A stretch of DNA of 64,000 nucleotides from Chersky-840 sp963811775 (GTDB taxonomy: Bacteria; Actinomycetota; Acidimicrobiia; Acidimicrobiales; UBA8190). A program made the position numbers and the translations under genes. How positions within the stretch are numbered: the first letter of the stretch is position 1; each line of letters opens with the position of its first letter. Location: NCBI GenBank assembly GCA_963811775.1, contig CAWESO010000017.1, forward strand, positions 62,001 to 126,000, read 5' to 3'. The notes under the pieces were generated by a model that was given only the letters and a program-made list of their open reading frames with translations, searched no databases and was not told the origin of the DNA. Shown here one piece after another: positions 57,802-64,000 of this stretch.

Positions 57802-58701
57802 TCAAAGACCGCGCGACGGGGGTCGGCGCGTGCTGCGCGCCGCGGGCCGAGCCTCGCGTCGTGCTCGCCAGATCCGCCCGGACCGACTCGACGGCACGCC
57901 GGCGCGACGCGCCCGCCACCGGTCCGACGGCGCTGCGGCCCGACGCGGGACCGCGGCGCGCGCCCCGACCACGTCGCGATGGGCACGCGCCTCACGCCAT
58001 GTCCGCCAGCGCGAGTCCACGCGTCCCTCGCGCCACCGGCCCAGGGCCCGGCGCGTGGCGTCGGCGCCGGCGTCGGCGAGCAGGGGTCGGGGCGGGACGA
58101 GCGGCGGCGGCCCTTCCGCGGTCCTCCACACGTTGACGAAGCGCCCGATGGCCGTGGCGCTCAGCAACCCGAAGAACACCCACAGGGCCGGGACCAGCGC
58201 GGCTGGCGAGACGGCGCCGGCGATGAAGCACAAGCCCAGCAAGATGAAGCGCTCGGCCCGCTCCATGAGCCCGCCCTTGGCCGACAGGCCCAGGAGCTCG
58301 GCCTTGGCCCGCTGGTAGGAGATGAGCGTCGTCACGGCCAGGATGGCGAAGGGCAGCAGGACCGTCTCGCCGTGGTGGTGCGCCACGAGGAACCACGCCA
58401 CCCCGCCGAAAAGGAAAGCGTCGGCGATGCGGTCGGACACCGAGTCGAAGAAGGCGCCGCGCACCGACGCCCGTCCCGAGGCCTTGGCCACGGGACCGTC
58501 GAAGAGGTCGGGCAGGCCGGTGGGAAAGAGGAGGAAGACCCCGGCGACGAGATGGCCCGTCCCCACGGCGAAAGCCGTGACGACGGACATGGCCAACCCG
58601 AAGATGGTGAGCACGTCGGCCGTGACCCCGGCACGCACCAGCGCCGTGCCCACCGGCTTGGTCGTGCGGTCCACAGCTTGGCGCCAGCGACCGTCGAACA
58701 T
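57802..58701 (-). CDS. pgsA: CDP-alcohol phosphatidyltransferase (phosphatidylinositol-phosphate synthase type)
   Basis: It makes the phosphatidylinositol precursor from CDP-diacylglycerol and inositol phosphate, by analogy with the mycobacterial gene at this position. It is 299 residues with about six helices. The family motif is D-x2-DG-x2-A-x-(K)...G-x3-D-x3-D: FDGPVAKASGRASVRGAFFD then SVSDRIADA, with Lys where Arg is usual at one site. ATG at 58701 has a clear GGAGG (58711-58715). About 100 residues of very Arg/Ala-rich tail follow the last helix, which is unusual. Confidence 0.87.
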   Translation of the reverse strand: MFDGRWRQAVDRTTKPVGTALVRAGVTADVLTIFGLAMSVVTAFAVGTGHLVAGVFLLFPTGLPDLFDGPVAKASGRASVRGAFFDSVSDRIADAFLFGGVAWFLVAHHHGETVLLPFAILAVTTLISYQRAKAELLGLSAKGGLMERAERFILLGLCFIAGAVSPAALVPALWVFFGLLSATAIGRFVNVWRTAEGPPPLVPPRPLLADAGADATRRALGRWREGRVDSRWRTWREARAHRDVVGARAAVPRRAAAPSDRWRARRAGVPSSRSGRIWRARREARPAARSTRRPPSRGL

Positions 58702-58734
58702 TCGTGGATTCCTCCGGGGGGTTTTCCCGCCTCC

Positions 58735-58740
58735 AGCGTA
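58735..58740 (-). promoter_or_regulatory. Possible -10 element of pgsA
   Basis: TACGCT lies 33 nt before the ATG at 58701, giving a leader of about 26 nt with GGAGG at 58711-58715. Unlike most genes here, this one appears to have a leader and a Shine-Dalgarno site. Confidence 0.35.
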
Positions 58741-58982
58741 CCATCGGCCTTCTCGGGCCCTCTCGATAGGCCTCGTCCCACTACGGGTTCCCCACAAGGG
58801 GTTCCCCACTCGCCGGTCCCCGCCGCCGGCCACCAGGGCGCTCTGTGGACGCGCCTCTCTCCGTGGCTCTCCACGACCCGCCGCGTCGGGGGCCCGCCCC
58901 GGCGCCCGGCGTCCCCGGCCCGACGGACCGGCGTGTGTCCCGGGCCGCCCGCGTCTGCCGGGAACCGTGCAGCTGTCACCGA
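58741..58982. other. Intergenic region between pgsA and the EF-G paralogue
   Basis: The gap between the two starts is 350 bases (58702-59051). I see no ORF with family features and no tRNA-like T-loop. Two copies of GGGTTCCCCAC, 14 bp apart (58785 and 58799), lie about 45 bases upstream of the pgsA -10 and could be a regulator site. A GGTCGCACGC direct repeat lies at 59000-59019 in the EF-G leader. Confidence 0.5.
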
Positions 58983-58988
58983 TAGGCT
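58983..58988 (+). promoter_or_regulatory. Possible -10 element of the EF-G paralogue
   Basis: TAGGCT lies 63 nt before the GTG at 59052. The leader of about 57 nt carries a strong purine-rich Shine-Dalgarno run (GAGGGAGGGAGG, ending at 59043). Confidence 0.35.
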
Positions 58989-59051
58989 CGCACCCCAGCG
59001 GTCGCACGCGGTCGCACGCCGGAAGGATCTCGAGGGAGGGAGGTACTCGGG

Positions 59052-61112
59052 GTGCCGAGTTACCCGCCGTTTCGCATCCGCAACGTGGCCCTGGCCGGGC
59101 ACAACGGCTCGGGCAAGACCACGCTGGCCGAGTCCCTCCTCTTCGCCACCGGCGCCGTCACCCGACAGGGGAAGGTGGACGACGGCTCCACGGTGTGCGA
59201 CTTCGAGCCCGAAGAGATCAAACGGCACATGTCGCTGTCGCTCGCCATGGCCCCGTGCATCCTCGGCGACATCAAGCTCAACATCGTCGACACCCCGGGC
59301 TACGCCGACTTCTTCGGCGAGGTCAGGGCGGCCGCCTCGGTGGTGGACCTCGTCGTCATCGTGGTGAGCGCGGTGGAGGGCATCGAGGCCCAGACCGAAG
59401 CGGCGTGGGACCTGGCGGCGGAGCTGGGCCTGCCCCGCCTGGTGTTCATCAACAAGCTCGATCGCGAGCGGGCCAGCTTCGACCGCACGCTGAGCGCGCT
59501 GCAGGAGCGCTTCGGTGCGGGCATCGCCCCCCTCGAGCTGCCGGTGGGCGAGGAGGCGGGCTTCCGGGGCATCGCCGATCTCCTCACCGACTCCGCCATC
59601 ATCTACGAGAACGGCACGCCGCGGCCCGCTCCCATCCCCGACGACCTCGCCGCGGTGGAGCACGAGGTACGCGAGCAGCTCGTCGAGGGCATCGTCGTGG
59701 GTGACGACGCCCTCATGGAGCGCTACCTCGAGGGCGAGGCCCTGTCGGGGGTCGAGCTCGAGGCCACCCTGGCCAGCGGTGTGGCCCAGGGCCTGGTCTT
59801 CCCCGTGGTGTGCGGCTCGGCGGTCACCGGGGTCGGCATCGACCGCCTGGCCACGCTGCTGGCCGAGATCGGCCCCAGCCCCGACTCGCGCCCGCCGGTG
59901 GAGGTCCAGGCGGGCGACGCCGTGCGCGACGTGGCCTGCGACCCGGCCGGGCCGCCCCTGGCCCAGGTGTTCAAGACCATCTCCGACCCCTACGTGGGCA
60001 AGATCTCGCTCCTGCGGGTGCTGTCGGGGACCATCAAGCCCGACACCGTGCTCGTCGACCCCCGCACCCACACCGACCAGAGGCTCCATCTCCTGCAGCT
60101 CCTGCGGGGCAAGGAGGCCCAGTCCGTCGACGAGGCCCAGGCCGGCGACATCGTGGCCGTGCCCAAGCTCACCGACACCGCCACCGGCGACACGCTGGCC
60201 CCCAAGGGCACGCCCGTGGTGGTGCCCGTCGCGCCGGCGGAGCCGGTGGCGCTGTCGGTCGCCATCCGGCCCAAGTCCAAAGGCGACGAGGACAAGCTCA
60301 TGACGGGCCTGCACCGCCTGCAGCAGGAGGACCGCACCCTCGTGGTCGAGCGGGTGGACGAGACGCACCAGACCATCCTGCGCGGCACGGGCGAGACGCA
60401 TCTCGCCGTCGTGGCCGAGCGCCTGGCCCGCAAGTTCGGCGTGGAGGTGGCCACCGAGGACGTCCTCGTCCCGTTCCGCGAGACGATCTCGCAGCAGGCC
60501 GAGGCCGAGGGCAAGTACAAGAAGCAGACCGGGGGCCACGGCCAGTACGGCGTGGCGTCGATCCGCATCGAGCCGCTCGAGCGCGGGGAGGGATTCCATT
60601 TCGTCGACCAGGTCGTGGGCGGGGCCATCCCCAAGCAGTACATCCCCGCCGTCGAGAAGGGCATCCTCGAGGCCATGAGCCAGGGCGGCGTCTACGGCTA
60701 CCCCGTCGTCGACGTGCAGGTGTCGTGCTACGACGGCAAGTTCCACGCCGTCGACTCGTCGGAGATGAGCTTCAAGATGGCCGGTGCCCTCGCCTTCCGC
60801 GAGGCCATGGCCAAGGCGGGCCCGGTCCTGCTCGAGCCGGTGTCGGTGCTCGAGGTCACGGTGCCGGCCACCATGCAGGGCGACGTCCTCGGGGACCTCA
60901 ACTCCCGGCGCGGCCGCGTCCAGGGCACCGACACCGTGGACGGGGGTGTGCAGCGCATCACCGCCCTCGTGCCCACGGCCGAGATCCAGCGCTACGCCGT
61001 GGACCTGCGCTCGCTCACCGGGGGGCGGGGGCGTTTTCGCGCCGAGCACGACCACTACGACGCCATGCCCCCGAACCTCGTGGAGCGGATGGTCAAGGCC
61101 AAGGCCACCTGA
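59052..61112 (+). CDS. Elongation factor G-like protein (EF-G2/FusA2 type)
   Basis: A translational GTPase paralogue of 686 residues. P-loop is ALAGHNGSGKTTLAESLL, G2 region IKRHMSLSLAMAP, G3 VDTPGYADF, and G4 FINKLDRE. Domain III-V features follow: GTGETHLAVVAERLARKFGV, KKQTGGHGQYGVASIRIEPL, FVDQVVGGAIPKQYIPAVEKG and PATMQGDVLGDLNSRRGRVQG. The Gly-Ser P-loop and short G domain match the EF-G-like group (mycobacterial FusA2, Thermus EF-G-2), not canonical EF-G, which sits with rpsL/tuf. Its precise role is not settled. It is the only plus-strand gene in this block. Confidence 0.9.
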   Translation: MPSYPPFRIRNVALAGHNGSGKTTLAESLLFATGAVTRQGKVDDGSTVCDFEPEEIKRHMSLSLAMAPCILGDIKLNIVDTPGYADFFGEVRAAASVVDLVVIVVSAVEGIEAQTEAAWDLAAELGLPRLVFINKLDRERASFDRTLSALQERFGAGIAPLELPVGEEAGFRGIADLLTDSAIIYENGTPRPAPIPDDLAAVEHEVREQLVEGIVVGDDALMERYLEGEALSGVELEATLASGVAQGLVFPVVCGSAVTGVGIDRLATLLAEIGPSPDSRPPVEVQAGDAVRDVACDPAGPPLAQVFKTISDPYVGKISLLRVLSGTIKPDTVLVDPRTHTDQRLHLLQLLRGKEAQSVDEAQAGDIVAVPKLTDTATGDTLAPKGTPVVVPVAPAEPVALSVAIRPKSKGDEDKLMTGLHRLQQEDRTLVVERVDETHQTILRGTGETHLAVVAERLARKFGVEVATEDVLVPFRETISQQAEAEGKYKKQTGGHGQYGVASIRIEPLERGEGFHFVDQVVGGAIPKQYIPAVEKGILEAMSQGGVYGYPVVDVQVSCYDGKFHAVDSSEMSFKMAGALAFREAMAKAGPVLLEPVSVLEVTVPATMQGDVLGDLNSRRGRVQGTDTVDGGVQRITALVPTAEIQRYAVDLRSLTGGRGRFRAEHDHYDAMPPNLVERMVKAKAT

Positions 61113-61117
61113 GCGCC

Positions 61118-61139
61118 CGCCGACCCGGGTGGGTCGGCG
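61118..61139. terminator. Bidirectional hairpin between the EF-G paralogue and the HIT gene
   Basis: A perfect 9-bp stem (CGCCGACCC with GGGTCGGCG) and a GGGT loop lie 5 nt after the EF-G stop and 8 nt after the convergent HIT stop. No T-run is present. The position suits a shared terminator. Confidence 0.6.
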
Positions 61140-61147
61140 CGCCGGGC

Positions 61148-61669
61148 TCAGGCCGGGGGCCAGGCCCCGGACAGGCGCTCCCACCCCGCGGCGAGGGACT
61201 CGGGCATGACCCGCACGCCGGCCACCGCCGTCATGAAGTTCGTGTCACCCGACCAGCGCGGCAGCACGTGCATGTGGAGGTGCGCCGGTATCCCCGCCCC
61301 CGCGGCGCGCCCCAGGTTGGCCCCCATGTTGACGCCGTCGGGGTCATAGGCGGCGTCGAGCGCGGCCACGGCCCGGGTGGTACCGGTCCACAGGTCGGCG
61401 GACTCCTCGGCGCTCAGCTCGCCCAGCGCGCCCACGTGCCGGAGCGGCATCACGAGGAGATGGCCGCTCGCGTAGGGATAGGCGTTGAGCACGGCGTAGC
61501 TCAGCTCGCTGCGCCACACCACCAGGTTGTCGGCACTGGGCGGGCCCGACTCGGCGATGCGGCAGAACACGCACCCGTCATCGGCGCCGCGCCGCTCGGC
61601 GTCGGTGGTCGACACCACGTAGTCACGGCGCCACCCCGCCCACAGCTGCTCGAGCGACGACTCGCTCAT
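61148..61669 (-). CDS. HIT-family protein (Ap4A phosphorylase-like)
   Basis: A histidine-triad nucleotide hydrolase or phosphorylase of 173 residues. It has CVFCRIAE, VLNAYPYASGHLLVMPLRHVGALGELS, GVNMGANLGRAAGAGIPAHLHMHVLPRWSGD with the H-x-H-x-H triad, and an ADDGCVFC zinc-like start. ATG at 61669 overlaps the thrS stop by 4 nt (ATGA). The thrS-HIT-pgsA neighbourhood is also seen in mycobacteria, where the HIT protein degrades dinucleoside tetraphosphates. Confidence 0.92.
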   Translation of the reverse strand: MSESSLEQLWAGWRRDYVVSTTDAERRGADDGCVFCRIAESGPPSADNLVVWRSELSYAVLNAYPYASGHLLVMPLRHVGALGELSAEESADLWTGTTRAVAALDAAYDPDGVNMGANLGRAAGAGIPAHLHMHVLPRWSGDTNFMTAVAGVRVMPESLAAGWERLSGAWPPA

Positions 61670-63696
61670 GGACCGAGCGGCCCCTGTCCCCCGCGCTCGG
61701 GCGATCCCTTCGCCGCGATCTCGGCACCGACCGCGGCGACGAAGGCGTCGAGGGCCACGTCGCGCACGGCTCGTTCGGAGGACCGGGCGTTCACCCCCAC
61801 GGTGGTCCCGGCCACGTCATCGTCGCCCACGACGAGGATGTAGGGCACCTTCTCGAGCTTCCAGCGGCGGATGCGGGCGTTGAGCGGCTCATCGGCGACC
61901 TCGACCTCGACGCGCACGCCCGCCCCCTGCAGGGCGGCGGCCACGACCCGGGCATAGTCGTCGTGCCCGTCGCGCACGGGCAGCACCACGACCTGCACCG
62001 GCATGAGCCAGGTGGGGAGGGCCCCGGCGTAGTGCTCGAGGAGTATGGCGAAGAAGCGCTCCACCGAGCCGAACAGGGCCCGGTGGATCATGACCGGGGT
62101 GTGCCGGGCGTTGTCGGCGCCCACGTACTCGATCCCGAAGCGCTTCGGGGTCTGGAAGTCGAGTTGGATGGTCGACACCTGCCAGTGCCGGCCGATGGCG
62201 TCGCGGGCCTGCACCGAGATCTTGGGCCCGTAGAACGCGCCACCCCCCTCGTCCATGGTGAACTCGAGGCCGCGACCGTCGGCCACGACCCGCAGCGCCT
62301 CGGTGGCCTCGGCCCACTCCTCGTCGCTGCCCACGGCCTTCCCCGGCGGCTTGGTGGAGAGCTCGAGGTAGAAGTCCTCCAGCCCGAAGTCGCGCAGGAG
62401 GTCGAGCACGAAGGTGAGCAGCGACCCGAGCTCGGCTCCCATCTGCTCGCGGGTGCAGAAGATGTGGGCGTCGTCCTGGGTCATGCCCCGCACCCGGGTG
62501 AGCCCGTGCACCACGCCCGACTTCTCGTAGCGGTACACGGTGCCGAACTCGAACAGGCGCAGGGGCAGCTCGCGGTACGAGCGCTGCCGGCTCCGGAACA
62601 CGAGCACGTGGAAGGGGCAGTTCATGGGCTTGAGGTGGTACGTCTGGCCGTCGTCGAGCTCCATGGGCGGGAACATGCCCTCGGCGAACCACTCCAGATG
62701 CCCCGAGATCTCGAACAGCTCGGACTTGGTGATGTGCGGCGTGTAGGCGAACTGGTAGCCGCCGTCGATGTGCCGTCGGCGCGAGTACTCCTCCATGAGC
62801 ATGCGGATCACCGCACCCTTGGGGTGGAAGATGGCCAGTCCCGAGCCGATCTCGGTGGGGAACGAGAACAGGTCGAGCTCGGCCCCGATGCGGCGGTGGT
62901 CGCGGCGCTCGGCCTCCTCGAGGCGGTGGAGGTGCTCGGCCAGGGCCTTGTCGGACTCCCACGCCGTGCCGTAGATGCGCTGCAGCTGGGGCCGGTGCTC
63001 GTCGCCGCGCCAGTAGGCGCCGGCCACGCGCAGGAGCGTGAAGTGCCCGAGGCGCCCCGTCGACGCCACGTGGGGGCCGCGGCACAGGTCGACGAAGGCA
63101 GATCGGTCGTCGGCACCGACGTTTCGGTACGCGCTCACCGCGGCGGCGTCGGGGGCGATGTCGGCCGCGGCCTCGGCCGACAACGCCGCGTCGGGCGAGG
63201 CGCCCGACACGCCCTCGATGATCTCGCGCTTGAAGGGCTGGTCGGCGAACAGCGCTAGGCCGTCGGCCACGGTGTGCTCCTCGCGGACGAAGCGCTGGTC
63301 GGCGGCGATGATGGCGCGCATCTTCTCCTCGATGCGCCCGAGGTCGTCGTCGCTGAAGGTGGCGCCGCCGGGGAGGGCGAAGTCGTAGTAGAAGCCGTCG
63401 GTGATCGACGGGCCGATGGCGTAGTGGGCGCCGGGCCACAACTCGAGCACGGCCTGGGCGAGCACGTGCGCGGTGGAATGGCGCAACACGGCGCGCCCGG
63501 CGTCTTTGTCCTCGGTCAGCACCGCCACCTCGGCGCCGTCGGGCAGCGGGGCCCCGAGGTCGACGGGGTCGCCGTCGACGACCACCGCCACCGCCGCCTG
63601 GGCCAGGCGCCGGCCGATCGAGGCGGCGAGGTCGCGCCCGGTGGCGCCGTCGTCGAGCTCGCGGGCTGAGCCGTCGGGCAGCCGGACCGTGATCAC
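61666..63696 (-). CDS. thrS: Threonyl-tRNA synthetase
   Basis: It charges tRNA-Thr. It is 676 residues from the GTG at 63696 and is uninterrupted. The TGS domain begins ITVRLPDGSARELDDGATG. The editing domain has LRHSTAHVLAQAVLELWPGAHYAIGP and DLCRGPHV with the zinc-like site. Class II motifs are YTPHITKSELFEISGHLEWF, LKPMNCPFHVLVFRSRQRSYRELPLR and TRVRGMTQDDAHIFC, with FYGPKISVQ and PVMIHRALFGSVERF near the end. The start overlaps the mshC stop as GTGA. The stop overlaps the HIT start as ATGA. Confidence 0.96.
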   Translation of the reverse strand: MITVRLPDGSARELDDGATGRDLAASIGRRLAQAAVAVVVDGDPVDLGAPLPDGAEVAVLTEDKDAGRAVLRHSTAHVLAQAVLELWPGAHYAIGPSITDGFYYDFALPGGATFSDDDLGRIEEKMRAIIAADQRFVREEHTVADGLALFADQPFKREIIEGVSGASPDAALSAEAAADIAPDAAAVSAYRNVGADDRSAFVDLCRGPHVASTGRLGHFTLLRVAGAYWRGDEHRPQLQRIYGTAWESDKALAEHLHRLEEAERRDHRRIGAELDLFSFPTEIGSGLAIFHPKGAVIRMLMEEYSRRRHIDGGYQFAYTPHITKSELFEISGHLEWFAEGMFPPMELDDGQTYHLKPMNCPFHVLVFRSRQRSYRELPLRLFEFGTVYRYEKSGVVHGLTRVRGMTQDDAHIFCTREQMGAELGSLLTFVLDLLRDFGLEDFYLELSTKPPGKAVGSDEEWAEATEALRVVADGRGLEFTMDEGGGAFYGPKISVQARDAIGRHWQVSTIQLDFQTPKRFGIEYVGADNARHTPVMIHRALFGSVERFFAILLEHYAGALPTWLMPVQVVVLPVRDGHDDYARVVAAALQGAGVRVEVEVADEPLNARIRRWKLEKVPYILVVGDDDVAGTTVGVNARSSERAVRDVALDAFVAAVGAEIAAKGSPERGGQGPLGP

Positions 63697-64000
63697 AGCT
63701 CCACCCCCAGCAACGCCGCCCCCGGCCCCACGCCGCGGCCGGCGGCCGCCTCGCCGTCGAGCACCGCCAGCGCCGCCCACGCGTCGAGGTCGTGGTCGAG
63801 CTGGGCGCGCACGGCGTCGAGCGCAGCGCGCCCCATCACGTTGTGCGCCCCGGCACCCCGCCAGCGCTCGAGGCGCTCGGCGCCGGCGACGAGATCATCT
63901 TCCTCCCAGTCCCAGTCGGTGCGGTAATGGTGCGCCAGCAGCGCCAGGCGCAGGGCCATGGGGTCCCAGTCCTTCAACAGGTCGGCGACGAAGACGAGGT
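63693..64000 (-). CDS. mshC: Mycothiol cysteine ligase MshC, C-terminal fragment (runs off the window)
   Basis: MshC joins cysteine to GlcN-Ins with ATP, the step before MshD. Only the last 102 residues are visible. The sequence DPMALRLALLAHHYRTDWDW followed by ERLERWRGA is the end of the MshC/CysS-type helical domain, and the short C-terminus without a CysS anticodon domain favours MshC. The frame is open to base 64000. A true CysS cannot be excluded from this fragment. It overlaps thrS by 4 nt. Confidence 0.7.
   Translation of the reverse strand, partial: LVFVADLLKDWDPMALRLALLAHHYRTDWDWEEDDLVAGAERLERWRGAGAHNVMGRAALDAVRAQLDHDLDAWAALAVLDGEAAAGRGVGPGAALLGVEL

Noticed and set aside
58702..59051. 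A tRNA or riboswitch in the longest gene-free stretch
   Set aside because: No T-loop consensus, acceptor pairing or known riboswitch core could be found by eye.
58332..61184. 950-residue minus-strand frame opposite the EF-G paralogue
   Set aside because: Same shadow effect; EF-G motifs on the plus strand are decisive, and the end of this frame overlaps pgsA in the wrong frame.

Overview
The window is a very GC-rich (visibly about 70% or more) stretch of an actinobacterial chromosome. An Acidimicrobiia-like lineage is most likely. The evidence is two mycothiol genes (mshC, mshD), phosphatidylinositol-mannoside genes (pgsA, PatA-like acyltransferase, pimA), the actinobacterial gene order mshC-thrS-HIT ... 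pgsA-pimA-pdxST-yebC-ruvCAB-yajC-secDF-rel-hisS-aspS-rarA ... alaS-ruvX-mltG-aroE, frequent GTG starts, and secreted proteins with GYWLVASDGG-type repeats. The lineage is an inference from gene content; no rRNA or tRNA gene was seen.

Layout. 1-9 kb: the end of an RND/MMPL exporter, a solitary groES, the histidine operon hisD-C-B-H-A-F (minus strand, mostly 4-nt overlaps), a small conserved-looking ORF, and divergent nth and mshD. 9-15 kb: a 4.1-kb gene for a secreted five-repeat surface protein, a VIT1-type metal transporter, a small membrane protein and a MaoC hydratase. 15-25 kb: acyl-CoA dehydrogenase, alpha/beta hydrolase, two-component system, polyprenol-phosphate mannosyltransferase, AI-2E-type permease, flippase-like protein and polyphosphate kinase. 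25-31 kb: two SEDS cell-wall polymerases flanking a bifunctional-nuclease-domain gene, an MscS channel and a sulfotransferase. 30-64 kb: a long minus-strand block of core genes (aroE, mltG, ruvX, alaS, two small envelope proteins, rarA, aspS, hisS, rel, secF, secD, yajC, ruvBAC, yebC, pdxT, pdxS, M48 protease, pimA, acyltransferase, pgsA, HIT, thrS, mshC). It is interrupted by a sedolisin-type secreted protease with six 42-residue repeats, and by an EF-G paralogue on the plus strand.

Two patterns run through the whole window. First, at least ten otherwise well-conserved genes (hisC, mshD, the surface protein, ppk, aroE, the DUF948-like gene, rarA, rel, yajC, the M48 protease) each need one or two single-base corrections to read through. 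Six of the eleven events are restored by adding one base to a G/C homopolymer, which points to assembly or sequencing error more than to real decay. Second, many isolated genes have a WANNNT-type -10 hexamer ending 6-7 nt before a GTG or ATG, the signature of leaderless transcription, and this was used to choose several starts.

Functionally this is mostly a housekeeping region: histidine and vitamin B6 synthesis, mycothiol, translation, recombination, protein export, stringent response, cell-wall and PIM synthesis. The accessory loci are the repetitive surface protein and the sedolisin. I did not find a defence system, mobile element, CRISPR array or biosynthetic cluster.
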